Positions 17,755 through 25,968 of a DNA stretch of 64,000 bases are shown here, one piece after another. A model generated the notes under the pieces. That model saw only the letters and a program-made list of their open reading frames with translations. It was not told the origin of the DNA and made no database searches. The DNA lies in NCBI RefSeq assembly GCF_042697365.1, contig NZ_CP137604.1; one strand, 5' to 3'. A program made the position numbers and the translations under genes. Position 1 is the stretch's first letter; the number at the start of each line of letters is the position of its first letter. The stretch is from Brucella pseudintermedia. Lineage in GTDB: Bacteria; Pseudomonadota; Alphaproteobacteria; Rhizobiales; Rhizobiaceae.

Positions 17755-17786
17755 TAAAAAAGCGAGCCGCAGCGTGAGCTGCGGCT
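17755..17786 (-). terminator. Terminator of trpE(G)
   Basis: Read leftward, AGCCGCAGC, loop TCAC, GCTGCGGCT form a perfect 9-bp stem followed by a short spacer and TTTTTT. It lies 30 bp after the trpE(G) stop and is a classical intrinsic terminator, so trpE(G) is monocistronic. Confidence 0.85.
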
Positions 17787-17815
17787 GGCTTGAAATCATC
17801 ACCCGATGCCTTCGG

Positions 17816-20011
17816 TCAGTAATTGGTGCGGCGCGCCTTGTTCTTGCCCGCCAGATGCGTCACCACATTCTCGATCATGCGCATTCCGGCATTGTGGCCA
17901 AGCGTCATGATCGATTCCGGGTGGAACTGGACGGCGGCGACCGGCTCGTGCTTGTGCTCGAAAGCCATGATGACACCGTCTTCGGTCTCAGCTGTCACCA
18001 GAAAATCATCCGGCAGACGTTCTGGATCGGCGAAGATCGAATGATAGCGCCCCACCGTCACTTCCTTCGGCAAACCGGAGAAAATGCGCTCCGGCTTCGA
18101 GACCCGAATACGCGACGGCTTGCCGTGCATCGGAATGCGCAACTGGCGCAGCGTGCCGCCATAGGCTTCAGCGAGCGCCTGCAACCCAAGACAAACACCG
18201 AAGATCGGCAGTTCGCGCTTGCGCGCCTTGTCGATGGTTGCCTTGCAACCGAAATCCTGCGGCGTTCCCGGTCCGGGCGACAGGACCACGAGATCGGGCT
18301 TGATTCTGTCGAACACTTCTTCCGCCACCGGCGAGCGGACGGTGGAAACCGTCGCGCCCGTCTGGCGGAAATAATTGGCGAGCGTGTGCACGAAGGAATC
18401 TTCGTGATCCACGAGCAGGATGGAGATGCCCTCGCCCACCTTCGCCGCCACGCGCTCCTCTGCAACCTGATTGCTCTTCTGTGCTTCGCGCACGGCAGCA
18501 ATCATCGCCGATGCCTTCAATTCGGTCTCGGCCTCTTCCTCTTCCGGATTGGAATCGAACAGAAGCGTTGCACCGGCGCGGATTTCAGCGACGCCATCCT
18601 TCACGCGGATGGTACGCAGCGTCAGGCCGGTATTCATGTCGCCATTGAAGTGCATCATGCCGATGGCTCCGCCATACCATGCACGCGGGCTGCGCTCGTT
18701 TTCTTCCAGAAAGCGCATCGCCCACAATTTCGGCGCGCCGGTAACCGTCACGGCCCACGCATGGCTCAGGAAGCCGTCAAACGCGTCCATGCCGTCGCGA
18801 AGCCGTCCTTCGATGTGATCGACCGTGTGGATAAGGCGCGAATACATTTCGATCTGGCGACGACCGATGACACGCACCGACCCCGGCTCGCAGACGCGGC
18901 TCTTGTCGTTGCGATCCACGTCCGAACACATGGTCAGCTCGGACTCGTCCTTCTTCGAGTTCAGCAGCTTCAGAATCTGTTCCGAATCCGAAATCGCATC
19001 CTCGCCGCGCTTGATCGTGCCGGAAATCGGACACGTCTCGATACGCCGGCCATTGACCCGCACGAACATTTCCGGCGACGCGCCAACCAGATATTCGTTC
19101 TCACCCAGATTGATGAAGAAGGAATAGGGCGACGGATTGATTGTCTTCAACCGGCGGAAAATCTCCGATGGGGCGGTGTGGCAGCGCTCGTAGAAGGTCT
19201 GGCCCGGAACCACTTCAAAGAGATCGCCGCGCTTGAAGCTGTCCTTGGCGCGCTCGACCAGCTTGGCATATTCGCCCGGATTATGGTCGCCACGCGCAAG
19301 CTTGGCATCCGAAGGCTTGAACGGCTTTGCAGGCGTTGCGCGCGCAAGGCCATGCGTGGAGGAACCGCCGCAGGCAAATTCATAACGATCCACCCAGGCG
19401 CGTGCCGCATAATGATCGGCTACGAAGATTTCGTCAGGAATGAACAGCACCAGATCGCGCTGGTCGTCGGGGCGCTTCAGCTTGTACTGGATCGGATCGA
19501 ACTGGAACGCCAGATCGTAACCGAAGGCACCGTAAAGGCCGAGATTGGCGTCTTCCTCGGAGAAGAACAGGCCGACAATGGCGCGCAGGACCGTGAAGAC
19601 CGAAGGCATGCGCGAGCGCTCTTCCTCGGTGAAGGTTCCGCTCGGCTGGGCAATGGTAAGCTCGATGCGGTTTTCTTCCGCCTTGTCGACCGTCACCTCG
19701 GCAAGCGCCTTCACCGTGTCCAGGATAGGACGAAGCAGGATGACGCCGCGGGCATTCAACGCTTCGATGCGCATGGTGCGGGCACGCGAGGTAATGACCA
19801 CCGGCGGATCGACGATAGCCGTATCCCATCGCGTATAGCGGCCCGGATATTCGTAGTTTGAGGAAAACACCGCACCACGCCGTTCATTCAGCGCATCGAT
19901 ATAAGTCTCGATCGCGCCCTTGTAGGCTGTGAGGTGGCGCACGCGCTCGACGACGATGCCGCCTGCCGTCTCGTGCTGGAATATCTCGCTATCCGCAATC
20001 TTCGCATTCAT
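17816..20011 (-). CDS. trpE: Fused anthranilate synthase TrpE(G)
   Basis: A 731-residue fusion that makes anthranilate from chorismate and glutamine. Residues 1 to about 510 are component I, with the chorismate site around PISGTIKRGEDAISDSEQIL, LTMCSDVDRNDKSRVCEPGS and AVTVTGAPKLWAM. After a short linker, the glutamine amidotransferase starts at ILLVDHEDSFVHTLANYFRQ, with the catalytic Cys in FGVCLGLQALAEAYGG and the His/Glu in VQFHPESIMT. Such fusions are typical of rhizobia and brucellae. It is preceded by a trpL attenuator, has its own terminator, and is separate from other trp genes. Confidence 0.96.
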   Translation of the reverse strand: MNAKIADSEIFQHETAGGIVVERVRHLTAYKGAIETYIDALNERRGAVFSSNYEYPGRYTRWDTAIVDPPVVITSRARTMRIEALNARGVILLRPILDTVKALAEVTVDKAEENRIELTIAQPSGTFTEEERSRMPSVFTVLRAIVGLFFSEEDANLGLYGAFGYDLAFQFDPIQYKLKRPDDQRDLVLFIPDEIFVADHYAARAWVDRYEFACGGSSTHGLARATPAKPFKPSDAKLARGDHNPGEYAKLVERAKDSFKRGDLFEVVPGQTFYERCHTAPSEIFRRLKTINPSPYSFFINLGENEYLVGASPEMFVRVNGRRIETCPISGTIKRGEDAISDSEQILKLLNSKKDESELTMCSDVDRNDKSRVCEPGSVRVIGRRQIEMYSRLIHTVDHIEGRLRDGMDAFDGFLSHAWAVTVTGAPKLWAMRFLEENERSPRAWYGGAIGMMHFNGDMNTGLTLRTIRVKDGVAEIRAGATLLFDSNPEEEEAETELKASAMIAAVREAQKSNQVAEERVAAKVGEGISILLVDHEDSFVHTLANYFRQTGATVSTVRSPVAEEVFDRIKPDLVVLSPGPGTPQDFGCKATIDKARKRELPIFGVCLGLQALAEAYGGTLRQLRIPMHGKPSRIRVSKPERIFSGLPKEVTVGRYHSIFADPERLPDDFLVTAETEDGVIMAFEHKHEPVAAVQFHPESIMTLGHNAGMRMIENVVTHLAGKNKARRTNY

Positions 20012-20088
20012 GATCGGCTATCCCAAATCTAACTGTTTCCGAATATTTCCAGAACCCGGTTTCCCCGCCGGTCTTATTCAAACAGCCA

Positions 20089-20122
20089 AACAAAAAGGCC
20101 GCCCGGATAATCCCAGCGGCCT
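20089..20122 (-). terminator. Attenuator terminator of trpE(G)
   Basis: Read leftward, AGGCCGC (20116-20122), an intervening loop and GCGGCCT (20097-20103) form a stem followed by TTTTGTTTGG. It lies between trpL and trpE(G) and is the 3:4 hairpin of a ribosome-mediated attenuator. A competing 2:3 pairing within GCAGGCGTTTGTGC upstream is likely but I did not fold it. Confidence 0.8.
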
Positions 20123-20163
20123 GTTTCCTGAACGCAAATGCACAAACGCCTGCGTGGCCGCTT

Positions 20164-20214
20164 TTAGCGGGCCCACCACCAACCGTTGATGACGATATTG
20201 CGCGAAATGTTCAT
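20164..20214 (-). CDS. trpL: Tryptophan leader peptide TrpL
   Basis: A 16-codon frame reading MNISRNIVINGWWWAR then TAA. Three consecutive Trp codons (TGG TGG TGG) followed by Ala-Arg match the rhizobial trpL leaders, which sense charged tRNA-Trp. In Sinorhizobium the terminated leader RNA is also a trans-acting small RNA (rnTrpL) and the peptide has its own role; whether this holds here is inference. It lies about 150 bp upstream of trpE(G) with the terminator hairpin in between. Confidence 0.93.
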   Translation of the reverse strand: MNISRNIVINGWWWAR

Positions 20215-20322
20215 GGACGTACTGTTAGCGTTCAATCTGCCCGCTTGCAACCGGAAAATTCAACGGCCGAAATCTGCCGCACAAGCCAACATCAGGACGA
20301 CACGCTCCAAGTCTCGCAAAGA

Positions 20323-20353
20323 AAATCCGGACAGTTTGCGGCTGTCCGGATTT
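20323..20353. terminator. Bidirectional hairpin upstream of trpL
   Basis: AAATCCGGACAG (20323-20334) and CTGTCCGGATTT (20342-20353) form a perfect 12-bp stem with a 7-nt loop, between the divergent trpL and Lrp units. No gene converges here, so it may insulate the two promoters or end an unannotated transcript. The rest of 20215-20694 shows no supported gene. Confidence 0.6.
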
Positions 20354-20694
20354 CCTTTAGAACCGGGATGAACGAGACAGAAGGAGAGGGACGTTTCCTT
20401 CAGCTCCGGGCACCCCCACACCCCATGCATAAATTCACAGGTATAATATAACTTTTAGTATGCGCATTATTCTTAGCACGGATTGTAGTTTCTTTGCAAC
20501 CTGTGATTGTTATTTGCGCGTATGCTTACATTTAAGCTCAATTCATCGAAACAGTTCAAAAATTTGTGGGGCCACCCAACAAGTTTCGTCTTGCGTCCGG
20601 GAGCGATTTCGGATTCATTTCCGTGGCAACTCAAACACATATGCAAAAATCAAGAATAGAGCCGTCACACATAAACGGCCATTGGGGACAACTG

Positions 20695-21156
20695 ATGAAG
20701 AATCTCGATGCGATGGACAGGAGTATTTTGCGCGCCCTTCAGGAGAACGGACGCCTGACCAATACCGAACTTGCCGATCGCATAAATCTCTCGCAGACGG
20801 CAACCGCCGAACGCGTCAAGCGGCTGACCCGCGAAGGGTATATTTTAGGCTATTCGGCGCGGCTTTCGCCGAAGATGCTCGACCGGGCCATGCTGGTCTT
20901 CATTGAGATCAAGCTGGACCGCACCACGCCGGAAGTCTTTGAAACCTTTTCGACTTTCACCCGCAACAATCCGGACATCCTGGAATGCCACATGGTTGCG
21001 GGCGGCTTCGATTATCTCGTTAAGGCCCGCGTTTCCGACATGGACCATTATCGCCGCTTCCTTTCGGAGGCGCTTCTTTCCCTGCCCGGCGTGCGGGAAT
21101 CACACACCTATGCCGTGATGGAGGAAGTGAAGGAAACCGCCTATATCGCCGTCTGA
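20695..21156 (+). CDS. Lrp/AsnC family transcriptional regulator
   Basis: A 153-residue protein starting at ATG 20695 (MKNLDAMDRSILRALQENGR). The N-terminal helix-turn-helix reads LTNTELADRINLSQTATAERVKRL and is followed by the RAM/AsnC ligand-binding domain (about residues 65-150), ending in HTYAVMEEVKETAYIAV. This layout matches the Lrp proteins of rhizobia and brucellae that control amino-acid metabolism, including PutR-like members. In-frame extension up to 20566 has no family match and was left out. No neighbouring metabolic target is visible apart from the divergent trpE(G). Confidence 0.88.
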   Translation: MKNLDAMDRSILRALQENGRLTNTELADRINLSQTATAERVKRLTREGYILGYSARLSPKMLDRAMLVFIEIKLDRTTPEVFETFSTFTRNNPDILECHMVAGGFDYLVKARVSDMDHYRRFLSEALLSLPGVRESHTYAVMEEVKETAYIAV

Positions 21157-21252
21157 GCCGGCAACAAGTCTTTCCTGAAACGCCGTTGCTGTCAGCAGAA
21201 TGGCAGCAACGAACTCCCGATTTTGCACTTCCATCTTGCACACAACTATTTA

Positions 21253-21266
21253 CGGGTATATACCCG
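21253..21266. promoter_or_regulatory. Candidate MarR operator
   Basis: CGGGTATATACCCG is a perfect 14-bp palindrome ending 4 bp before the ATG of the MarR gene. Its position over the translation start fits autorepression. The binding is not demonstrated. Confidence 0.5.
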
Positions 21267-21270
21267 CAAT

Positions 21271-21672
21271 ATGTCACATCCGTGTTTCTGCATTCTTCTG
21301 CGTCAGGCAGCCCGCAAGACATCAAGCGTCTACGACGACGCGCTGTCTCCGCTCGGCATCAATGTCGCCCAGTTCAGCACCTTGCGGAAAATCCGCCGCG
21401 CGGGCGCCATCTCGGTGACGGAACTCGCACATCTGTCGGAGCTGGACCGTTCGACCATGGGCCGCAACGTGAAGGTTCTGCAGCGCATGGGACTGGTCGA
21501 GCCCGCCGCCAGCGACGACCATCGCGAGACCAACGTCACGCTGACGGCGGATGGCCGCGATCTCGTGGAACGCGGCGGTCCGCTCTGGGATCAGGCGCAG
21601 GAGGAAATCGAGAACCGGTTGGGAAAGGACGGCGTGGAACAGCTTGAAAGCCTGCTTCGCAGCCTTGGATAA
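21271..21672 (+). CDS. MarR family transcriptional regulator
   Basis: A 133-residue winged-helix regulator (MSHPCFCILLRQAARKTSSV at the N-terminus). The recognition region is ISVTELAHLSELDRSTMGRNVKVLQRMGLV, and the wing contains DDHRETNVTLTADGRDLV. ATG 21271 is preferred over an upstream TTG at 21223 because of the palindrome between them. The Cys residues near the N-terminus (CFC) could make it redox-sensitive, as in some MarR members, but this is inference. An MFS transporter gene follows 115 bp downstream, the likely target. Confidence 0.85.
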   Translation: MSHPCFCILLRQAARKTSSVYDDALSPLGINVAQFSTLRKIRRAGAISVTELAHLSELDRSTMGRNVKVLQRMGLVEPAASDDHRETNVTLTADGRDLVERGGPLWDQAQEEIENRLGKDGVEQLESLLRSLG

Positions 21673-21787
21673 CCGGACGCATTTTGACTGAAAACAATGA
21701 ACCGAAGCCCCGCGACCTCTAGGAAGCGACGGGCTTCGCCGTCGACAATGGCTGGTGAATGGCCAGCATGAACCGAAAGCGCCAAAG

Positions 21788-23080
21788 ATGATTTCTGCCC
21801 GCCTTGCAGGCTTTCTTGCACAAAGGAACATCCATTACGGATGGATCGTCGCCGCCATCACCTTCCTGACCATGCTGGCGACCGCTGCCGCGATGGGATC
21901 GGCGGGCATCCTGATCGAACCGCTCCAACGGGAATTCGGCTGGACGAATGCGAATATCTCCTTCGCAATGGCGCTTCGCCTCGTTCTTTTCGGCCTTATG
22001 GGGCCGTTCGCGGCTGCCTTCATGAACCAGTTCGGCCTGCGCCGCGTCGTGGCGACAGCTCTCGTCATGATTTCGCTTGGGCTGATCGGCTCCATTTTCA
22101 TGACCGAGGAATGGCAGATGGTCGGGCTCTGGGGCATTGTAATCGGTCTTGGAACCGGCATGACCGCGCTTGTGCTCGGCGCGACCGTCGCGGCACGCTG
22201 GTTTGAAAAGCGGCGCGGCCTCGTCGTAGGCCTTATGACGGCCAGCAACGCCACTGGCCAGCTGGTTTTTATGCCGATCCTCGCCAGCGTCAGCCAGACT
22301 ATCGGCTGGCGCACCTCGCTCACCATCGTCATCTGTTTCCTTGTTACAGCACTCCTGCTGGTCCTCGCCCTGATGCGCGATCACCCGGCGGATATCGGCC
22401 TCAAGCCTTTTGGCCGCACCGCTCCACTGCCAGCACCCGAACCCCGCAAGAGCTTCGGGGCCATGCTGGCCTCGCCGCTCGTCACCTTGCGCGAAGCATC
22501 CTCGACCGCAACCTTCTGGGTCCTGTTCCTGACCTTCTTCGTCTGCGGCTTTTCCACCAATGGCCTGATCCAGACGCACTGGATCACGCTTTGCGGCGAT
22601 TTCGGCATCGCGCCGGTCGGCGCGGCGGGCATCCTTGCCGTGATCGGCGCCTTCGACCTCATTGGCACGATCATGTCCGGCTGGCTCTCCGACCGGTTCG
22701 ACAACCGCTGGCTTCTGTTCTGGTTCTATGCGCTGCGCGGCCTGTCGCTGATCTACCTGACCTTCACTGATTTTACCGTGTACGAACTGGCATTGTTCGC
22801 CGTCTTTTACGGGCTGGACTGGGTGGCGACCGTGCCGCCGACCGTCAAGCTCGCCGCCGAACGGTTCGGTCCGGAAAAAGCCGGTCTGGTCTTCGGCTGG
22901 GTGTTCACCGGCCATCAGATCGGGGCTGCGGCGGCGGCCGCCTTCGGCGGGTTCGTGCGCACGGACTATGACAGCTACACCCCTGCCCTGATCCTCGCCG
23001 GTGCCATGTGCTTTGCGGCTGCGGCCATGGTGTTCATCATCAACCGCCCTGCTGCAAGACCTGCCTTGCAGCCATCATGA
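21788..23080 (+). CDS. MFS transporter
   Basis: A 430-residue major facilitator with twelve predicted helices. It begins MISARLAGFLAQRNIHYGWI, resembling the monocarboxylate/oxalate-formate type. The A-like motif between helices 2 and 3 is weak (NQFGLRR), while GWLSDRFDNRW between helices 8 and 9 is clearer. ATG 21788 is preferred; GTG 21755 would add eleven residues. It follows the MarR gene in the same orientation and probably forms a regulator-exporter pair. The substrate cannot be predicted. Its 3' end overlaps the convergent DMT exporter by 6 bp. Confidence 0.85.
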   Translation: MISARLAGFLAQRNIHYGWIVAAITFLTMLATAAAMGSAGILIEPLQREFGWTNANISFAMALRLVLFGLMGPFAAAFMNQFGLRRVVATALVMISLGLIGSIFMTEEWQMVGLWGIVIGLGTGMTALVLGATVAARWFEKRRGLVVGLMTASNATGQLVFMPILASVSQTIGWRTSLTIVICFLVTALLLVLALMRDHPADIGLKPFGRTAPLPAPEPRKSFGAMLASPLVTLREASSTATFWVLFLTFFVCGFSTNGLIQTHWITLCGDFGIAPVGAAGILAVIGAFDLIGTIMSGWLSDRFDNRWLLFWFYALRGLSLIYLTFTDFTVYELALFAVFYGLDWVATVPPTVKLAAERFGPEKAGLVFGWVFTGHQIGAAAAAAFGGFVRTDYDSYTPALILAGAMCFAAAAMVFIINRPAARPALQPS

Positions 23081-24004
23081 AGCGGCAGGTTTTTTGCCCT
23101 TCCTGTTCAGCGCCAGCACGCCGAGGCTGATCAGCAAGGCGGCGAGCGTGTCGGTCCAGCCCGGCACTTCGCCAAGCAGGACAAGCGCCAGAACCAGAGT
23201 AATGACGGGGATCAGCGCCGATAGCGCTGCCCCCGCAGCCGTTCCCAGCAGGACAACCGCGCGGTTGAAGGCAAAGACACCAAAGGCCGAGGTGAGAACG
23301 CCCTGATAGAAACCCTGTAAGGCAATATCGCCCCAGGACGTTGCGCCAAGCCCTTTGGGCAGGAAGATCATGTAGATCGGCAGATAGACGATTGCCGAAG
23401 TGACGGCGGCGATGGCGGTCGCGTGCAACCCGTCCATCCCTTTCTTGCGAAACACCATGACATAGATCGCCCAGACCAGTGCCGCGACGAAAAAGAACAG
23501 GTGCCCGAGCATTTCAGGCCCGCCCAGTAGCGATAGACCGGCGATCAGCATGGCCCCGATCACGATCAGCACGACCCCGGACCACCGTGACGGCGCAAGA
23601 TGTTCCTTTAGAAGCGCCACCCCCAGAATGGCAACCATCGCCGTCATCAGCCCCGGAATGAGCGCCGCCGCGTGGGACGCCGGGGCATATTGCAGGCCGC
23701 AGGTGGTCAGCAGCGCATAGGGAACACCGGCTCCTGAAGCCAGAAGCACGAAGCCGAGCGGACCAAGCCGGCGAAGGCCGAAACCTTTCATCAGAACGAC
23801 CGGCAACAGCACCAGTCCCGCCACGCCGAAGCGCAGGGCAATGATGTCGAAAGGCGTCAAGGCGGTCTTGAACCCGAACCGCGTCAGGACGAACGAACCG
23901 GACCATACCAGAACCCCGGAGAGCCCCCAGGCCAGACCGCGTATGGTATTGGAAGTCGAAGTCGTCGGATGGTTGTCGGTGATAGCCGTCATTGTCGCTC
24001 GCAT
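23075..24004 (-). CDS. DMT/EamA family transporter
   Basis: A 309-residue protein with ten predicted helices arranged as two EamA repeats (first from GLAWGLSGVLVWSGSFVLTR, second from LFFFVAALVWAIYVMVFRKK). Such proteins export metabolites, often amino acids. The C-terminus (LNRKGKKPAAS) is basic and cytoplasmic. Start is ATG 24004, with ATG 23992 as an alternative. It lies head-to-tail with the LysR regulator gene upstream (86 bp gap), which probably controls it. Confidence 0.85.
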   Translation of the reverse strand: MRATMTAITDNHPTTSTSNTIRGLAWGLSGVLVWSGSFVLTRFGFKTALTPFDIIALRFGVAGLVLLPVVLMKGFGLRRLGPLGFVLLASGAGVPYALLTTCGLQYAPASHAAALIPGLMTAMVAILGVALLKEHLAPSRWSGVVLIVIGAMLIAGLSLLGGPEMLGHLFFFVAALVWAIYVMVFRKKGMDGLHATAIAAVTSAIVYLPIYMIFLPKGLGATSWGDIALQGFYQGVLTSAFGVFAFNRAVVLLGTAAGAALSALIPVITLVLALVLLGEVPGWTDTLAALLISLGVLALNRKGKKPAAS

Positions 24005-24090
24005 CAGGAAAAAAGGAATAGCGCCGGACTATTGCATTCCTGGCCGCGACGAGCGCCACGGATAAGCGAGATATGAGATATTAGAATTTC

Positions 24091-24975
24091 TTATGCCGCC
24101 TTGCTTCTGGCCTCCAGAGCCACATCGCAAAACCGATCGATCAGATGCCTGACCGGGCTGTCGACCCGAAAGACGATATAGACGGTGCGGAACGTCGGCG
24201 GATCGAGGCGGCGCGCGCGCAATCCATGCAGGTCGGCGCCCGGCAGGCTGATTTCAGATAGCAGCGTGGTGCCGATGCCATGCCGCACCATTTCCAGCAC
24301 CGTGGCGACGTCTCGCGTGCGCACCTGTTCGCTACGCGTTTCACCATCGCCCTCACCATGGATAATCCGGTCGATGATCATTTCGCAGCCCGCTGCCGCG
24401 ATAAGCTGGCGGTTGCGCAGCTCCTCTGCGGCAACCGTGTCACTGCGCATGAAGGGATCGTCGCGCCTGCCCACCACAACCAGTTCTTCGCGACCAACTT
24501 CGCGAGCCTCAAGCTCGGGCGTCGGCAGCGAGGTAATGCCGAGATCGGCAATGCCGTCCCGCACCCACAGGCTGACATCATCATGTCCGCCCTCGAAAGC
24601 GCTGAACTCGATGCCGGGATAAAGCCGCTGAAACGTCTTTCGCAGGCCGGGCAAGACATATTGGAGCTGGCTCGGGATTGCCGCAACGCGGAGCCGTTCA
24701 GGCGCGCCGGACGCACTACACCGTGCTTGCAACTCTATCCGGTCGATGGCCTGAAGCGCCGCCTTGGCATCGGCAAGGATCGATTGTCCGAATGCCGTCA
24801 GGGCAGCCCCGTCCCGCTTTCGCGCCAGCACCTTGACCCCGAGTATCTTTTCCAGTGTCGCAATCGCCTGGCTTGCGCCCGATTGCGTCAGGCGCAGGCG
24901 CCGCGCCGCAGCCCCCACGCTGCCGGTTTCCGCGACAGCTTCAAGCAGACGTAACTGGACCAGACTGATCTTCAT
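24091..24975 (-). CDS. LysR family transcriptional regulator
   Basis: A 294-residue regulator. The N-terminal winged HTH is MKISLVQLRLLEAVAETGSV followed by RLRLTQSGASQAIATLEKIL. The periplasmic-binding-like effector domain covers about residues 88-290 (VAAIPSQLQYVLPGLRKTFQ, GIGTTLLSEISLPGADLHGL). It is followed by the DMT exporter gene in the same direction, and its own upstream neighbour (Rsm22) is 15 bp away in the same orientation, so read-through is possible. The ligand is unknown. Confidence 0.87.
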   Translation of the reverse strand: MKISLVQLRLLEAVAETGSVGAAARRLRLTQSGASQAIATLEKILGVKVLARKRDGAALTAFGQSILADAKAALQAIDRIELQARCSASGAPERLRVAAIPSQLQYVLPGLRKTFQRLYPGIEFSAFEGGHDDVSLWVRDGIADLGITSLPTPELEAREVGREELVVVGRRDDPFMRSDTVAAEELRNRQLIAAAGCEMIIDRIIHGEGDGETRSEQVRTRDVATVLEMVRHGIGTTLLSEISLPGADLHGLRARRLDPPTFRTVYIVFRVDSPVRHLIDRFCDVALEARSKAA

Positions 24976-24990
24976 CGTTTTGGCTACGGC

Positions 24991-25962
24991 TCAATCTTTC
25001 ATCAATGCATCGCCCCAGTCGGCGCGACGCGCCCAACGGAACAGATCTCCGTCGCGCTTGGTCAGCAGGCGTTCTTCCGCCCTGCCGTCATCCTTGCAGA
25101 GTTTAACCGAAACTTTGCCGCCGCCAACCCGTGTCGGCGCAATGACCCGCGCTTCCACATCCTCAACCGTCTCGCGCACCGCAGCAAGATAGATGAACTT
25201 CTCATCCTCCCAAGGCACTTCCGCTTCCTTGGTCAGGCGATGAATGCGCGAACGGGCAACGCGGCGCGAAAAATGGCACCAATCCGGGGCGATCAGTGGA
25301 CAATCGAGCTGGTGCGGACAGGGCGCAGCAATAACCGCACCTGCGGCGACAAGTGCCCGGCGCGCATCGAGAATGCGCTGCCAGCCCGCCGGTGTGCCCG
25401 GCTCCACGATCACCAGCATCTGTCTTGCCGATGCCCACAGGCGCTCGATGAGTTTCTGCCTGTTTTCGGGGGCGAGTTCGTCGAGCACATAAGCAATCGT
25501 AACGAGATCAGCTTCAGGAAAATCGAGCTTTTCCCGCACCACATCCCCTGCTCGCCAGTCGAGATCAGACAATCCGCTATCTTGCGAAAGCGCGCTTCCC
25601 ACCGCCCGGATCGCAGGACTTGCCTCGATCATGGTTGCCGATTGAAGCGTCGGCCAGCATTGCTTTGCCGCCCAAAGAGCCGTTCCCGGTCCTGCCCCCA
25701 CATCAAGCATGGATTGCGGCGCAAAACCGGGACAGACCTCGGCTGCATTGTCCAGACTGGCGCGAACCGCCGCATAAGTCGCGGGCAGGCGCGCCGCCAG
25801 ATAGGCCTTTGCCGCAAGATCGTCGGAAATATGCATCCGCCCGTCCCGGGTCTCGGCGCGGTAACGGCGCGAAAGCATGTCGGATGCGCGCTTCAGGTCG
25901 GCCAAGGCGACGCCCTCAAGCGCCGCATCCACCGCCTGTCGCAAGGAAGCTGGCAGTTCCAT
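24991..25962 (-). CDS. Rsm22-like small ribosomal subunit methyltransferase
   Basis: A 323-residue protein of the Rsm22 family, SAM-dependent methyltransferases associated with the mitochondrial/bacterial small ribosomal subunit. The SAM motif is SMLDVGAGPGTALWAAKQCW (about residues 84-103), and acidic motif IV is IAYVLDEL. A Cys-rich patch near the C-terminus (CPHQLDCPL then DWCHFS) matches the iron-sulphur ligand region known in this family. It overlaps nothing but sits 6 bp from the DUF2333 gene, so they are probably co-transcribed. The modified nucleotide is not established here. Confidence 0.82.
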   Translation of the reverse strand: MELPASLRQAVDAALEGVALADLKRASDMLSRRYRAETRDGRMHISDDLAAKAYLAARLPATYAAVRASLDNAAEVCPGFAPQSMLDVGAGPGTALWAAKQCWPTLQSATMIEASPAIRAVGSALSQDSGLSDLDWRAGDVVREKLDFPEADLVTIAYVLDELAPENRQKLIERLWASARQMLVIVEPGTPAGWQRILDARRALVAAGAVIAAPCPHQLDCPLIAPDWCHFSRRVARSRIHRLTKEAEVPWEDEKFIYLAAVRETVEDVEARVIAPTRVGGGKVSVKLCKDDGRAEERLLTKRDGDLFRWARRADWGDALMKD

Positions 25963-25968
25963 TGCCGG

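Noticed and set aside
17774..19861. 695-codon rightward frame opposite trpE(G)
   Set aside because: Fully antisense to anthranilate synthase and crossing its terminator; no recognisable motif.
20566..20694. N-terminal extension of the Lrp regulator by 43 residues
   Set aside because: The extension shows no family pattern, while MKNLDAMDR at 20695 is the usual Lrp start.
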